Assembly (NCBI GenBank): GCA_003241875.1
Contig: QBLU01000011.1
Location: forward strand, 1-64,000
DNA length: 64,000 bases
Direction of reading: 5' to 3'
DNA from: Alphaproteobacteria bacterium
Lineage (GTDB): Bacteria > Pseudomonadota > Alphaproteobacteria > Sphingomonadales > Sphingomonadaceae
Under the pieces are notes generated by a model. That model was not told the DNA's origin. It did no database searches and worked only from the letters and a program-made list of their open reading frames with translations. A program made the translations under genes and the position numbers. Positions 23,888-35,493 of this stretch are shown in pieces (the first letter of the stretch is position 1; each line of letters starts with the position of its first letter).

Positions 23888-24370
23888 ATGATCCGTCCCG
23901 CCACACCCGCCGATATCGCCACCATTCGCCAGCTCATCGTCGAACTGGCTGTCTACGAGCGTGAGCCCGACGCGGTGAAGGCGACCGAGGCGCAACTGCA
24001 CGAGGCGTTGTTCGGCGCGCGGCCGATCGCCGAGGCGGTGCTGGCTGAGGTAGACGGGCAGGCGGTCGGCCTGGCGTTGTTCTTCACCAACTTCTCGACC
24101 TGGGAGGGCAGGGGCGGGCTGTATCTCGAGGACCTGTTCGTGCGGCCTGCTGCGCGCGGGCTCGGCATCGGCAAGGCGCTGCTGGTGCATCTGGCGGGGA
24201 TTGCCGTGGCGCGCGGCTATGGCCGTTTCGAATGGTCGGTGCTCGATTGGAACGAGCCGGCGATCGGGTTCTACAAAGCGCTGGGTGCCGAGGCACGGGA
24301 CGAGTGGACGGTGATGCGGGTCGATGGCGATGCGCTGGCGGCGCTGGCTGCGGCTGCTCCCCCGGCCTGA
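23888..24370 (+). CDS. GNAT acetyltransferase, SSAT-like
   Basis: A 160-residue acetyltransferase with the layout of the diamine/spermidine-spermine N1-acetyltransferase group: IRPATPADIATIRQLIVELA at the N-terminus, LFFTNFSTWEGRGGLYLEDL, the acetyl-CoA loop ARGLGIGKALLVHL, and the C-terminal WSVLDWNEPAIGFYKALGA. The amine substrate is inferred from this resemblance. The putrescine-making AguAB genes elsewhere in the window provide a possible link. The ATG at 23888 is used; an in-frame ATG lies at 23873. Confidence 0.85.
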   Translation: MIRPATPADIATIRQLIVELAVYEREPDAVKATEAQLHEALFGARPIAEAVLAEVDGQAVGLALFFTNFSTWEGRGGLYLEDLFVRPAARGLGIGKALLVHLAGIAVARGYGRFEWSVLDWNEPAIGFYKALGAEARDEWTVMRVDGDALAALAAAAPPA

Positions 24371-24444
24371 CAGGGGATGGGGTTGGGGGGAGGATTAGAC
24401 CCCTGGTCCTGAATGCAGTCCGGGCTTCGCGCACCTTCCCCCGG

Positions 24445-24466
24445 CCCCTCCCTTGAAAGGGAGGGG
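24445..24466. terminator. Hairpin between convergent genes, possible terminator
   Basis: CCCCTCCCTT at 24445-24454 is the inverse of AAGGGAGGGG at 24457-24466, giving an 8-9 bp very GC-rich stem. There is no obvious U tract, so a canonical rho-independent terminator is not certain. It lies in the gap between the convergent acetyltransferase gene and ppa and could end transcription from both sides. Confidence 0.4.
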
Positions 24467-24476
24467 AGAGGAGAGA

Positions 24477-25061
24477 TCAGCCGCGTGGCGCTCCGGGATG
24501 TTCGCGAGGAGCCGGTACGCTGACGCCCTTTTCGGCTTCGTTGTAGCGCTCGATCGATTCGAGGATCAGGCGTTCGGCCGTTGCCTTGCCTTCCCAGCCC
24601 TGGAACTTTGTCCACTTGCCGGGCTCGAGGTCCTTGTAGTGGGTGAAGAAATGTTCGATCTGCTGAAGAAGAATGTCCGGCAAGTCGGTGTATTCGCTCA
24701 CATTGTCGTAATAGGGGTGGACCTTGTTCACCGACACGCAGAGCAGCTTGGCATCGCCGCCGGCGTCATCCTCCATCATCATCACCCCGACAGGGCGGAC
24801 GCGGCTGATGCAGCCCGGCACGAACGGCGTGCGCGCGACGACGAGCGCGTCGATCGGGTCGCCGTCTTCGGCGAGAGTGTGCGGGATAAAGCCGTAGTTG
24901 GTCGGATAGCGCATCGCGGTGTGCAGGATACGATCGACGAAAAGCGCGCCGGAAGCCTTGTCGAGCTCGTATTTGACCGGTTCGCCGCCGAGCGGGCATT
25001 CGATGACGACGTTGACGTCGTGCGGCGGGTTCACGCCAATCGGGATTTGATCGATCCGCAT
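24477..25061 (-). CDS. ppa: Inorganic pyrophosphatase
   Basis: Hydrolyses pyrophosphate to two phosphates in the cytoplasm, pulling biosynthetic reactions forward. The ~194-residue family I enzyme shows VNVVIECPLGGEPVKYELDK, AEDGDPIDALV (the signature D-G-D-P-x-D) and KVHPYYDNVSEYTDLP with the metal/substrate contacts. The start at 25061 is preceded by AGGAGA. It is divergent from the SMR exporter gene. Confidence 0.95.
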   Translation of the reverse strand: MRIDQIPIGVNPPHDVNVVIECPLGGEPVKYELDKASGALFVDRILHTAMRYPTNYGFIPHTLAEDGDPIDALVVARTPFVPGCISRVRPVGVMMMEDDAGGDAKLLCVSVNKVHPYYDNVSEYTDLPDILLQQIEHFFTHYKDLEPGKWTKFQGWEGKATAERLILESIERYNEAEKGVSVPAPREHPGAPRG

Positions 25062-25128
25062 TCTTGTCTCCTGTACTGCGGCGCGGCGTAAGGGTCGCGA
25101 CGCGATTCGTCTATGGGAAGGATGGCCT

Positions 25129-25446
25129 ATGGCCTGGCTGGCACTGATCCTCGGCGGCTTGTTCGAAGTCGGTTTCACCACCTCGCTGCGATTTGTCGAC
25201 GGCTTTCGCAACCTGCCCTGGGTGGTGGTCTTCCTCGTCGCGGTCAGCCTTTCGATGGGCCTGCTCGAATATGCCGGGCGGACGATCCCGATCGGCACCG
25301 CCTATGCCGTCTGGGCCGGGGTGGGCGCCGCCGGCACGGCATTGGTCGGCATCATCTGGTTCGGCGAGGTCGCCAGTCTGCCGCGGCTGCTGCTGCTGGC
25401 CGGGCTGGTCGGCTGCATCGTCGGACTGAAGCTGATCAAGGCCTAG
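25129..25446 (+). CDS. SMR-family transporter, Gdx/SugE type
   Basis: A 105-residue four-helix small multidrug resistance protein. The conserved Glu13 sits in GGLFEVGFT, and the SugE/Gdx-type fourth-helix end is GLVGCIVGLKLIKA. Members of this branch export guanidinium in exchange for protons at the inner membrane. Agmatine is also a guanidino compound, so the presence of agmatine genes in the window is suggestive only. The 67-base upstream region is too short for a guanidine riboswitch. Its end overlaps the M61 peptidase gene by 11 bases tail to tail. Confidence 0.88.
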   Translation: MAWLALILGGLFEVGFTTSLRFVDGFRNLPWVVVFLVAVSLSMGLLEYAGRTIPIGTAYAVWAGVGAAGTALVGIIWFGEVASLPRLLLLAGLVGCIVGLKLIKA

Positions 25447-27352
25447 GTTTCAGCAACCGGTCCAGCGGTCCGTCCGCACCGGTCTTTTCGAAACGCGGGT
25501 AGCGCAGGCCGCCGTTCCAGGGGAAGTCGACCATTCGCAGCCGGTCATCGGTCTTGACCAGCAGGCGGATCGGCACCTTGCCACCCTTGGCAGCGGTGAT
25601 CTCGGCCCTCAGCTGGTCGTCGGAATAGGGCTTGTCGTTGACCGCCACCAGGCTGTCGCCGACGGTGAGGCCGGCGGCATAGGCGGCGCTGTCCCAGACC
25701 ACCTGGTCGACGCGGCCGTCCTTGCCGATGACGAGGCCGCCCGAATAGCTGAGGTTGTTGACCCTGACGCCGCGCCGCGCCTCGCCGAACGCCGTGGTCG
25801 GGGTGTCGGTATAGACCAGCTTGTATCCCGACATGGTAAAGCCGTTCAGCGGTGCGTGATCGGCCTTTTCGGTGAGGCGCTGGTTGAGGAAGCCGGCCCA
25901 ATCATAGGGCACGACCCCGTTCAGCGTGCTGACGACGGTATTGAAATCATAGGTGTTGACGCCCCAGTCACCGTCGTTGACGCCGAAGAACGCCTTGGCG
26001 AAGTCGTCGAGGCCCCTGGCGCCCTTGGTCTCGCGGCGGATGATCGCGTCGGCCTCCATCCAGATCAGCAGGCCTTCGTTGTAGTAATCCTCGCTGCGCT
26101 GCTCGGTGATCCAGCCTTTCGGCGCGCGCCGGCTGATGACCGGATCGTTGGTGGTGTCGTCGAGCGAGCGCCAGCTGCGCGCCGGCCGGTTGTCGAGCGA
26201 CGCGGCGATGGCAGCGAGGCTGTCCAGCGTGTCCTGTTTCGACGTGATGCCCGAACGGGCGCCAAGCACATAGCCCCAGAACTGCGTCTGGCCTTCATAG
26301 ACCCAGAGCAGCGAATTGCGCATCGGCACGCTGTAGTTCGGCGTGAACAGGTCGGCGCCGCGGCGGTACTTGCCGTTCCAGCTATGGGTGAATTCGTGGG
26401 GCAGCAGGTTGCGATCGCCGGGGCCCTTGTTCCAATCGATGAAATAGGGCGGCGAAACCCCGTTCTCGCTACTGCGATGATGTTCGAGGCCGATGCCGCC
26501 CATGACGTCCGACAGCGACAGCAGCAGGTGATAGCGATCGAAGTGCCGGGCGCCGAACAGCTTCAGCGCCTGGTCGACGAGCCGTTTGTGGGCATCGATC
26601 TGCGCCGGCGTCGCCGCGAGGAAGCGTGGGGCGTCGGCGACGACGTCGAGGCTGACGTTGCTGCCGAGGTCCCAGCTTTGCGCCCAGCGACCGGCGATGA
26701 AGGGCGAATCGACCAGCGTTTCGAAATCGACGGTTTCATAGGTGATGGTGTCGCCGCTGCGCCCCGTCGGCTTCAGCACGCCATAGGCGGTCCAGCCGGC
26801 CGGCCAGGTCACGCTGGTGGCAAAGGGAATGCGCCGGGTGAAATAGCCGGCAGGGTAGAGCGCGACGCTGTTCGGCTGCAGGCTGAGCATGTCGGTGGTG
26901 GCGACGATGCGGCCCTGGTTGCCGGCGGTGGCCGACAGGAACTGGAAGCGGACATCGAGGCTGCGGGTGCCGGCAGGGACATCGACTGTGAAGCCATAGA
27001 CGTCGATCTCGTCGCGTTTCCAGGTCAGCGGCTTGCCATTGGCGCTGATCGTCAGGCCGGCGACCTTTTCCACCTGGCCGGTCGGGCTGTGGTTGCCGGG
27101 CAGCCACTTCGGGAACAGCAGGGTCATCCGCCCGGCACCGCTGACGGGGATGGTCTGCCGCACCTTCCAGATGCCGCGGGTGACATCGGTGGCGTCGACC
27201 TTCAGCGTGATGGTGCCGGGATAGGCGACATCCTGCGGGGCCGGGATGGTCTGCTCGATCGGCAGCGGTTGCGGCAGGCTGCGGATAGGTGCGGCAAGGG
27301 CGGACGTGGACAACAGCCCGGCAAGGCCGATCAACAAAAGCGAACGCGTCAT
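25436..27352 (-). CDS. Exported M61-family metallopeptidase with PDZ domain
   Basis: A 638-residue protein with a signal peptide (residues 1-20), an N-terminal beta domain, and the catalytic motif HEFTH (His319, Glu320, His323) with the distal Glu near 353 in WVYEGQTQFWG. A PDZ-like domain follows at the C-terminus (about 540-620, GLVIGKDGRVDQVVWDSAAY). This is the glycyl aminopeptidase family, which removes N-terminal glycines or alanines. It should work in the periplasm. It is divergent from hisS. Confidence 0.9.
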   Translation of the reverse strand: MTRSLLLIGLAGLLSTSALAAPIRSLPQPLPIEQTIPAPQDVAYPGTITLKVDATDVTRGIWKVRQTIPVSGAGRMTLLFPKWLPGNHSPTGQVEKVAGLTISANGKPLTWKRDEIDVYGFTVDVPAGTRSLDVRFQFLSATAGNQGRIVATTDMLSLQPNSVALYPAGYFTRRIPFATSVTWPAGWTAYGVLKPTGRSGDTITYETVDFETLVDSPFIAGRWAQSWDLGSNVSLDVVADAPRFLAATPAQIDAHKRLVDQALKLFGARHFDRYHLLLSLSDVMGGIGLEHHRSSENGVSPPYFIDWNKGPGDRNLLPHEFTHSWNGKYRRGADLFTPNYSVPMRNSLLWVYEGQTQFWGYVLGARSGITSKQDTLDSLAAIAASLDNRPARSWRSLDDTTNDPVISRRAPKGWITEQRSEDYYNEGLLIWMEADAIIRRETKGARGLDDFAKAFFGVNDGDWGVNTYDFNTVVSTLNGVVPYDWAGFLNQRLTEKADHAPLNGFTMSGYKLVYTDTPTTAFGEARRGVRVNNLSYSGGLVIGKDGRVDQVVWDSAAYAAGLTVGDSLVAVNDKPYSDDQLRAEITAAKGGKVPIRLLVKTDDRLRMVDFPWNGGLRYPRFEKTGADGPLDRLLKPRP

Positions 27353-27450
27353 GGAAATCCTCTTTTGATGACAATTAGGCGCGGGGCTTTGCGCCTGTCC
27401 AGCGGCGTTGCTGATGACATTCGCCGCGGCCTCGCCTATCCGGCTGCGTT

Positions 27451-28680
27451 ATGACGACACCTCAAAAACCGCGCGGCACGCAGGACATGATGGGCGAGCA
27501 GGCGGCCCGCTTCGATCATGTCGTCGAAACCTTCAACCGGGTCCGCAAACTTTATGGCTTTGGCCGGGTCGAGGTGCCGGTGTTTGAATCGACTGCGGTG
27601 TTTGCACGTTCGCTCGGCGAGACGACCGATGTGGTGTCGAAGGAGATGTATTCGTTCGAGGATCGCGGCGGGGATTCGCTGACCCTGCGGCCCGAGTTCA
27701 CCGCCGGCATTGCCCGCGCCTATATCGAGAATGGCTGGCAGCAGCATGCCCCGATGAAGCTGGCGACCTGGGGGCCGCTGTTCCGGTACGAGCGCCCGCA
27801 AAAGGGCCGGTTCCGCCAGTTTCACCAGCTGGACGCCGAAGTGCTGGGCGCGGCCGAGCCGGCGGCCGATGTCGAGGTGATCGCGCTGGCGGCGCAATTG
27901 CTGGCCGAACTGGGGGTCGATGACCGCGTCGTGTTGCAGCTGAACACGCTCGGCGATGCCGAGACGCGGGCGGCGTGGCGCGACGGGCTGGTGGCGCATT
28001 TTTCGGCGCATCTCGATGTGCTCAGCCCCGAGAGCCGGGAGCGGCTGGCGAAGAACCCATTGCGGATTCTGGATTCCAAGGCGGAAGGCGACAAGGTGCT
28101 GGTCGCCGATGCGCCGCGCATCGATGCCTATATGACCGCCGAGGCAGGGGCGTTTTTCGAGGCGCTGCAAAAGGGCTTGCAGGCGTCGGGCGTGGATTTC
28201 GTGCGCGCCGAGGCGCTGGTGCGCGGGTTCGACTATTACAGGCATACGGCGTTCGAGTTTGTGACTGACGCCCTGGGCGCGCAGGGGACAGTGATCGGCG
28301 GCGGCCGCTATGACGGGCTGATCGGCGCCATGGGCGGGCCGGAGACGCCGGCGGTGGGCTGGGCCGGGGGGATAGAGCGGCTGGCGATGCTGGTGGCGGA
28401 GCCGTTGACAGGCAGCGTCGTCGCCGTGGTGTCGAACGGTCCGGAACAGGATGATCTCGCGCGTGATTGCCTGTTGAAGTTGCGCCGCGCCGGTATTGCG
28501 GCGGAAATGGCCTACCGCGGCAATGCCAAGCGACAAATCGAGGTGGCGAAGAAGCGCGGATCTAGCGCCATTGTCATCGTGCGTGGCGCCGATGCCGATC
28601 AGCCAGTTCACGTCCAGCAGCTCAGCGACGCGGCTGACCCGTCGCAGCTCCTCGCCGTGCTCGCCGGCGGCGCGGCGTGA
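27451..28680 (+). CDS. hisS: Histidyl-tRNA synthetase
   Basis: Charges tRNA-His. The 409 residues follow class II architecture: [15 protein letters not shown] at the start (motif 1 region), [13 protein letters not shown], motif 2 in [20 protein letters not shown], the HisRS-specific [12 protein letters not shown], and motif 3 in [12 protein letters not shown]. The C-terminal ~90 residues form the anticodon-binding domain. It is the first gene of a translation unit with prfA and prmC, joined by overlapping stop and start codons. Confidence 0.96.
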   Translation: MTTPQKPRGTQDMMGEQAARFDHVVETFNRVRKLYGFGRVEVPVFESTAVFARSLGETTDVVSKEMYSFEDRGGDSLTLRPEFTAGIARAYIENGWQQHAPMKLATWGPLFRYERPQKGRFRQFHQLDAEVLGAAEPAADVEVIALAAQLLAELGVDDRVVLQLNTLGDAETRAAWRDGLVAHFSAHLDVLSPESRERLAKNPLRILDSKAEGDKVLVADAPRIDAYMTAEAGAFFEALQKGLQASGVDFVRAEALVRGFDYYRHTAFEFVTDALGAQGTVIGGGRYDGLIGAMGGPETPAVGWAGGIERLAMLVAEPLTGSVVAVVSNGPEQDDLARDCLLKLRRAGIAAEMAYRGNAKRQIEVAKKRGSSAIVIVRGADADQPVHVQQLSDAADPSQLLAVLAGGAA

Positions 28681-29741
28681 TCATCTCCCCCGAGCGCATT
28701 GCGCAGATCGAACGCCGGCATGCCGACCTCGCGGCGCAGATGGGCAACCCCGCGCTCGCTGCCGACAAGTTTGTCCAGTTGTCGAAGGACTATGCCGAGC
28801 TGACGCCGGTCGTCGAGGCGGCGGCGGCGCTGCGCTCGCTGCGCGAGGAGGCCGAGAGCCTGAAATCGATCGCTGCTGACGACGAGATGTACGACATGGC
28901 GCAGGAGGAGCTCGGCGCCATCGAGGAGCAGTTGCCCGCTGCCGAACGCGCGCTGGCGCTAAAGCTGCTGCCGCGCGATTCCGCCGATGCCAAGCCGGCG
29001 ATGCTCGAAATCCGCGCCGGCACCGGCGGCGACGAGGCGGCGCTGTTCGCCGGTGACCTTTTCCGCATGTACGAACGCTATGCGGCGACGCGCGGCTGGC
29101 GGATGGAGCCGATTTCGATGTCGCCGGGGGAAATGGGCGGCTTCAAGGAAGTCATCGCCAGCGTCACCGGCGACAGCGTCTTTGCCCGGCTGAAGTTCGA
29201 AAGCGGCGTCCATCGCGTCCAGCGCGTGCCGGCGACCGAGACGCAGGGTCGCATCCACACCAGCGCCGCAACGGTCGCCGTGCTGCCCGAAGCCGAGGAG
29301 GTCGACATCGACATCCAGGACAAGGATTTGCGCATCGACGTGTTCCGCTCGTCGGGGCCGGGCGGCCAGTCGGTCAACACCACCGACAGCGCGGTGCGCA
29401 TCACCCATTTGCCCTCGGGGCTGGTCGTGCAGCAGCAGGACGAAAAATCGCAGCACAAGAACAAGGCCAAGGCGATGAAGGTGCTGCGCTCGCGGTTGTA
29501 CGACCTCGAGCGCTCCAAGGTCGATTCGGCGCGGTCGGCGGACCGGAAGGCGATGGTCGGTTCGGGTGACCGTTCCGAACGCATCCGCACCTACAATTAT
29601 CCGCAAGGCCGCGTCACCGACCACCGCATCAACCTGACGCTGCACCGGCTGCCCGAAATCCTCGAAGGCCCGGGGCTGGAGGAACTGGTCGCGGCGCTGA
29701 TTTCCGAGGACGAAGCCGCGCGCCTGGCGGAACTCGGGTGA
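28677..29741 (+). CDS. prfA: Peptide chain release factor 1
   Basis: Recognises UAA and UAG stop codons and triggers peptide release on the ribosome. The 354 residues carry the tripeptide PAT (185-187), which selects for RF1 over RF2, and GGQ (229-231) in [14 protein letters not shown], where the Gln acts in hydrolysis and is methylated by PrmC. The C-terminal [11 protein letters not shown] is normal. The GTG start at 28677 overlaps the hisS stop. The prmC start overlaps its own stop, so enzyme and substrate are made together. Confidence 0.96.
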   Translation: MIISPERIAQIERRHADLAAQMGNPALAADKFVQLSKDYAELTPVVEAAAALRSLREEAESLKSIAADDEMYDMAQEELGAIEEQLPAAERALALKLLPRDSADAKPAMLEIRAGTGGDEAALFAGDLFRMYERYAATRGWRMEPISMSPGEMGGFKEVIASVTGDSVFARLKFESGVHRVQRVPATETQGRIHTSAATVAVLPEAEEVDIDIQDKDLRIDVFRSSGPGGQSVNTTDSAVRITHLPSGLVVQQQDEKSQHKNKAKAMKVLRSRLYDLERSKVDSARSADRKAMVGSGDRSERIRTYNYPQGRVTDHRINLTLHRLPEILEGPGLEELVAALISEDEAARLAELG

Positions 29742-30538
29742 ACGCCGCCGCCGCGCTGCTCGCCGCGTCCCGCCGTATCGACCGTTTCGACGCCGAGGTG
29801 CTGCTGGCGCATCTCGTCGGCACCGATCGCATGACCCTGCTGACCGGGCCGAGCCGCGACATCGACGAGGCTGGTTACGAGGCGCTGGTCGCACGGCGCG
29901 AAAAGGGCGAGCCCGTCGCCTATATCACCGGTCGCCGCGAATTCTGGTCGCTGGAGCTGACGGTGACGCCCGATGTGCTGATCCCGCGGCCCGACAGCGA
30001 GACGCTGATCGAGGCGGCGCAGCAGGTGCGCGGCGATCATGCGCCGGCGACGATACTGGACCTCGGCACCGGTTCGGGCGCTTTGCTGCTGGCGGCGCTG
30101 AGCGTCTGGCCGCGGGCGCGCGGACTGGGCGTCGACCGCAGTTTCGCGGCGCTGGTCGTTGCGGCCGCCAATGCGGCGCGGCTCGGGCTGTCGGACAGGG
30201 CCGTGTTCAGCGAAAGCGATTGGGGGCAGGCGGTCGACGGCCGTTTCGACCTGATCCTGAGCAACCCGCCCTATGTCGAAACCAGCGCCGAACTGGCGAC
30301 CGATGTGCGCGACCATGAACCGGCGGCGGCGCTGTTCGCCGGGCCGGATGGGCTCGACGCCTATCGTGTGCTCATCCCGCAGTTGCCGGACCTGCTCAAC
30401 CCGGGCGGCGCCGCAATCATCGAGATCGGCGCGACCCAGGCCGAGCCAGTGGCCGACCTGGCGCGGGCGGAGGGCTTCCGGATCCTGCTGCGCCGGGACC
30501 TGGCCGGGCATGACCGGTGTCTGGTCCTGACGCGATAG
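29738..30538 (+). CDS. prmC: Release factor glutamine methyltransferase
   Basis: Methylates the Gln of the GGQ motif in RF1 and RF2. The 266 residues have an N-terminal helical substrate domain (about 1-80) and a Rossmann methyltransferase domain with [16 protein letters not shown] and the active-site NPPY (176-179). The GTG at 29738 overlaps the prfA stop. The gene is convergent with the serine hydrolase gene, 7 bases away. Confidence 0.95.
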   Translation: MNAAAALLAASRRIDRFDAEVLLAHLVGTDRMTLLTGPSRDIDEAGYEALVARREKGEPVAYITGRREFWSLELTVTPDVLIPRPDSETLIEAAQQVRGDHAPATILDLGTGSGALLLAALSVWPRARGLGVDRSFAALVVAAANAARLGLSDRAVFSESDWGQAVDGRFDLILSNPPYVETSAELATDVRDHEPAAALFAGPDGLDAYRVLIPQLPDLLNPGGAAIIEIGATQAEPVADLARAEGFRILLRRDLAGHDRCLVLTR

Positions 30539-30545
30539 CGCGCGA

Positions 30546-32216
30546 TTAGCCGTCGCGCCGCTCCAGCATCCGTCCCGACAGGACCGCCACTTGCGGCCGC
30601 CCGGCCACGAACCCCGTGAAGCTGACGCGTTCCGGGTTCCAGTCGTCGTCGCTAGGCCGCCAGACGTCGTCGCCGATCTCGAACAGTTGCTGGACACCGT
30701 CGGCATAGAGCTTGTCGCCGCGCGCGACGAGGGTGAAGCCGCCAATCCAGGGGTCGTCGCTCTGGTAATGGCCGGCGCGCTGGGCGAGGCGTTCGGGAGT
30801 GGCCGGCAGCGCCGCTGCCGCGCCGTTGCGGCCGAAGCGGCTGCTGCCCCAGTCGGCGGCGGTGACGGCACCGCCCGCCCGGGCGAACGCCAGTGGAAAT
30901 TCGCCGAAGCGTGCGTTCTCGACCGCGAAGATGTCGGGGGCGAGCATGCGCAGCGGCGTGCGGGTGCTGCCATCGACGAGCGTCAGCCCGGCCCCGGCCT
31001 CGACCGCGAAGCTGCCCCCGGGGCCGGCATAGCGCCCGGCGTAGTCGGCCGGCTTGGGGACGGCTGCCTCGGCCAGCGCGGTCGGCGTCGGCAGCGGTTT
31101 GCCCTCCTTGGCGGCACGCATGGCCTGGCAGGCGAACTGGGTGATCAGCCGTGGACGATAGCCGGATCCGCCCGACATCGGCGTGCTGGCATAGGCACCG
31201 ACTTCGGACGCCGCATCGCTGTGGAACGACGAGGCGAAGCTGACCATCCCGCCGGTGTGGTGCAGGAAATCATGGCCGTCGACAGGTCGGTGCATCAGCG
31301 CCAGGCCATAGGTCTCTGTCGGCACCGCCGGCACCTGGACGACCGGCTTGGCCAGCCACAACCGCGCGCTGGCGTCGCTGAACAACGGGCCGCCCTTGCC
31401 ATGGCCGACTCCGATCAGGAAACGCAGATAGCGACCCATGTCGGGCAACGTCGCCGCGACCGAGCCGGCGCCGAGCGAGGCATCGACCCAGGGCGCCGGC
31501 GCCAGCGTGTACGGCGGCAGCATCGGCCGGTCGGGACGCAGCGGACCATAGCTCGCCGGGTAGCGGCTGCGATCGCGAAAGGCGATGTTGCCGCGGCTGC
31601 CGGCCATGCCGAGCGGCTGCATGATGCGCGCCTCGATACTGCGCGCCAGCGGGCGGCCGTCGATGCGTTCGATGACGCTGCCGAGCAGGTCATAGCCGGT
31701 GTTGGAATAGCTCCAGTGGCTGCCGGCCTTGAAACCGGTCCACAGCTTGTAGCCAGCAGGCCCGAAGGGTGGCGCGAAATCCGGAAGTCCCGTCGTGTGA
31801 TCGAGCAGGCCGCGGATGGTGAAGGGTTCATCGGGCAGCGGCGCCTCGGGCAGTACGGTGCGGATATCGGCCTCAAGATCGAGCTTGCCGGCCTCCGCCA
31901 GTTGCAACAGGCAGATGGCAACGAATGATTTGCTGATCGATCCGATCTGCCACAGGTCGTCGGCGCTGAGCGGCCGGCGGCGTTCATAGTCGCGGGTACC
32001 CGACTGGATCAGCGCCGTCAGCGGGCCATCGACGACGACGAGGCCGAGCGCCGGCAGGCCGAAATGGCGGCGGTGGTCCTCCACATAGGCGGCGATGGCG
32101 GCGAGTGCCTGCTGCTGGGCGGGACTGGCGCCGGGTGCGCTGACCGCGGCGCGGGCGAGGCCCGGTACGGCAGCGGCGGCCGAGCCGGCAAGGAAGTAAC
32201 GGCGATTGATCGACAT
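30546..32216 (-). CDS. Exported serine hydrolase, beta-lactamase/class C family
   Basis: A 556-residue protein with a twin-arginine type signal (INRRYFLAGSAAAAVPGLARA). The penicillin-binding fold covers ~40-390 with SISK (Ser93, Lys96), YSN (170-172) and HTGG further on. The C-terminal ~160 residues are beta-rich, as in several esterases and D-amino acid peptidases of this fold. The natural substrate (peptide, ester or beta-lactam) cannot be told. An arginine-rich C-terminus is not unusual for the group. It is convergent with prmC. Confidence 0.85.
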   Translation of the reverse strand: MSINRRYFLAGSAAAAVPGLARAAVSAPGASPAQQQALAAIAAYVEDHRRHFGLPALGLVVVDGPLTALIQSGTRDYERRRPLSADDLWQIGSISKSFVAICLLQLAEAGKLDLEADIRTVLPEAPLPDEPFTIRGLLDHTTGLPDFAPPFGPAGYKLWTGFKAGSHWSYSNTGYDLLGSVIERIDGRPLARSIEARIMQPLGMAGSRGNIAFRDRSRYPASYGPLRPDRPMLPPYTLAPAPWVDASLGAGSVAATLPDMGRYLRFLIGVGHGKGGPLFSDASARLWLAKPVVQVPAVPTETYGLALMHRPVDGHDFLHHTGGMVSFASSFHSDAASEVGAYASTPMSGGSGYRPRLITQFACQAMRAAKEGKPLPTPTALAEAAVPKPADYAGRYAGPGGSFAVEAGAGLTLVDGSTRTPLRMLAPDIFAVENARFGEFPLAFARAGGAVTAADWGSSRFGRNGAAAALPATPERLAQRAGHYQSDDPWIGGFTLVARGDKLYADGVQQLFEIGDDVWRPSDDDWNPERVSFTGFVAGRPQVAVLSGRMLERRDG

Positions 32217-32274
32217 GGCAGGCCCCCCGGAAAGATGCCGACTGTGGCCTGCTCGTCGCGCCTGTCAACGCACC

Positions 32275-33330
<1,056 letters not shown>

Positions 33331-33373
33331 TCACATGCGCGTAAACAGCCGGCAAAGAGCAGGGCGAACCAGC

Positions 33374-34705
33374 ATGACACGCAAGTATTTCGGCACTGAC
33401 GGCATCCGCGGCCTGACCAACGCCAGCCCGATGACGGCGGCGATCGCCATGAAGGTGGGGCAGGCGGCGGGCACGAAGTTCCTGCGCGGCAAGCACAAGC
33501 ACCAGGTTGTCATCGCCAAGGACACCCGCCTGTCGGGCTACATGATGGAGTCGGCGCTGACCGCGGGCTTCACGTCGGTCGGCATGGACGTCATCCAAGC
33601 CGGGCCGATCCCGACGCCGGCGGTGGCGATGCTGACGCGGTCGCTGCGCGCCGACCTGGGGGTGATGATCTCCGCCAGCCACAATGCCTATCAAGATAAT
33701 GGCATCAAGCTGTTCGGCCCCGATGGCTACAAGCTGTCCGATGCCGACGAGGCCGAAATCGAGGCGATGATCGATTCGGAGGTGGCGCTGGCCGAGCCGC
33801 AATTGATCGGGCGGGCGCGCCGGATCGAGGATGCGCGGGGCCGCTACATTCACTTTGCCAAGGCGACGTTCCCCGACGACCTGCGGCTCGACGGGGTCAA
33901 GGTCGTCATCGATTGCGCCCATGGTGCGGCCTACGGCTGTGCCCCACAGGCATTGTGGGAGCTCGGCGCCGACGTCGATGCCATCGGGGTCACGCCCAAC
34001 GGCTTCAACATCAACGACAATTTCGGGTCGACTCATCCCAAGGCGCTGCAGATGCGCGTGCTCGAGACGGGTGCCGACATCGGCATTGCACTCGATGGCG
34101 ATGCCGACCGGCTGATCGTCGTCGATGAAAAGGGCCAGGTCGTCGATGGCGACCAGATCATGGCGCTGATCACCGGTCGCGCACAGGAGACCGAGACGCT
34201 GAAGGGCGGCGGGCTGGTGGCGACGGTGATGTCGAACCTGGGGCTGGAACGCTGGCTGGCAGGGCGCGGCCTGGGGCTGCACCGCGCCGGCGTCGGCGAC
34301 CGCTATGTGTTGGAGGCGATGCGCGCCGGCGGCTACAACATCGGCGGCGAGCAATCGGGTCATCTGATCCTGGCCGACCATTCCACGACCGGCGACGGCC
34401 TGGTGGCGGCGCTGCAGGTGCTGGCGGCGCTGGTGGCGAGCGGCAAGCCGGCGAGCGAGGTGCTCCACATCTTCGATCCCGTGCCGCAACTGCTGAAAAG
34501 CGTGCGCTTCACCGGGAAACCGCTTGACGACGACAAGGTCAAGGCGCTGATCGCCAGCAGCGAGGCCAGGCTCAACGGCCACGGCCGGCTGCTGATCCGC
34601 AAATCGGGGACGGAGCCGGTGATCCGCGTGATGGCGGAAGGCGATGACAAGGCGATGGTCAAGGCCATCGTCGAGGAGATCTGTGCGGCGGTGGTAGCGG
34701 CGTGA
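33374..34705 (+). CDS. glmM: Phosphoglucosamine mutase
   Basis: Converts glucosamine 6-phosphate to glucosamine 1-phosphate for peptidoglycan and LPS precursors. The 443 residues begin [11 protein letters not shown]. The catalytic phosphoserine Ser102 lies in [13 protein letters not shown], the magnesium loop is DGDADR, and sugar binding is GGEQSGH. The position of the serine equals that of E. coli GlmM. The stop overlaps the GTG start of thiD. Confidence 0.96.
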   Translation: MTRKYFGTDGIRGLTNASPMTAAIAMKVGQAAGTKFLRGKHKHQVVIAKDTRLSGYMMESALTAGFTSVGMDVIQAGPIPTPAVAMLTRSLRADLGVMISASHNAYQDNGIKLFGPDGYKLSDADEAEIEAMIDSEVALAEPQLIGRARRIEDARGRYIHFAKATFPDDLRLDGVKVVIDCAHGAAYGCAPQALWELGADVDAIGVTPNGFNINDNFGSTHPKALQMRVLETGADIGIALDGDADRLIVVDEKGQVVDGDQIMALITGRAQETETLKGGGLVATVMSNLGLERWLAGRGLGLHRAGVGDRYVLEAMRAGGYNIGGEQSGHLILADHSTTGDGLVAALQVLAALVASGKPASEVLHIFDPVPQLLKSVRFTGKPLDDDKVKALIASSEARLNGHGRLLIRKSGTEPVIRVMAEGDDKAMVKAIVEEICAAVVAA

Positions 34706-35493
34706 GCGAACGGCCGGCACGTATCCTCGTCATTGCCGGGTCAGACAGCGGCGGTGGCGCCGGCATCCAGGCCGATATCAAGACGATCACCTGTCTTGGC
34801 GGCTATGCGATGACGGCGGTGACGGCGGTCACGGTGCAGAATACCCTCGGCGTGACGGGCATCCACGCCATTCCGGCCGAGATCGTCGCGGCGCAGATGC
34901 GCGCCTGCATCGATGATATCGGCGTCGATGCGGTGAAGATCGGCATGATCGGCGCGGCCGAGACGGTGGTTGCTGTGGCGGAGGTGCTCGCCGGGCTGCG
35001 CCTGCCGATCGTGGTCGATCCGGTGATGATGGCCAAGGGCGGTGCCAGCCTGCTCGACGACGATGCCGCGCTGGCGCTGATCGAGCGCTTGCTCCCGCTG
35101 GCCAGCGTGGTGACGCCGAATACGCCGGAACTGGTGGCGCTGTCGGGCACCGAGGTCGAGGACGAGGCCGGTGCATTGCTGGCGGCGCAGGAGCTGCTGT
35201 TGCAGGGGCCGGGCGCCGTACTCGCCAAGGGCGGGCATCTGCCGGGTGACCGGCTGACCGACTGGCTGGTGACGCGCGGCGGCCATATCGCCTTTACCGC
35301 GCAGCGCATTGAGACGCGCCACACCCATGGCACCGGCTGCACGCTTGCGTCGGCGCTGGCTTGCGGGCTGGGGCAGGGGCTGACGCTGGAGGCTGCCGTC
35401 GTGCAGGCGCGGGCCTTTGTGGCGCAGGGCATTGACCGGGCGCCGGGCTTTGGCGGCGGCCATGGTCCGCTGGGGTTCTATCCGCTGCCGTGA
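34702..35493 (+). CDS. thiD: Hydroxymethylpyrimidine/phosphomethylpyrimidine kinase
   Basis: Phosphorylates HMP and HMP-P in thiamine synthesis. The 263-residue ribokinase-fold protein shows [19 protein letters not shown], the VTVQNTLGV region, and the C-terminal anion hole [16 protein letters not shown]. No thiamine riboswitch can be placed upstream, because the start overlaps the glmM stop. Thiamine diphosphate made with its product serves the PDH complex and the acetolactate synthase elsewhere in this window. Confidence 0.94.
   Translation: MSERPARILVIAGSDSGGGAGIQADIKTITCLGGYAMTAVTAVTVQNTLGVTGIHAIPAEIVAAQMRACIDDIGVDAVKIGMIGAAETVVAVAEVLAGLRLPIVVDPVMMAKGGASLLDDDAALALIERLLPLASVVTPNTPELVALSGTEVEDEAGALLAAQELLLQGPGAVLAKGGHLPGDRLTDWLVTRGGHIAFTAQRIETRHTHGTGCTLASALACGLGQGLTLEAAVVQARAFVAQGIDRAPGFGGGHGPLGFYPLP

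Noticed and set aside
25062-25128. Possible guanidine riboswitch before the SMR exporter
   Set aside because: Only 67 bases lie between the divergent ppa and exporter starts, and I see no conserved guanidine-riboswitch core.
25856-27454. Open frame of ~532 codons on the plus strand
   Set aside because: It is antisense to the M61 peptidase gene, which has a signal peptide and an intact zinc site.
34690-34702. Thiamine (TPP) riboswitch for thiD
   Set aside because: The thiD start overlaps the glmM stop, leaving no leader.
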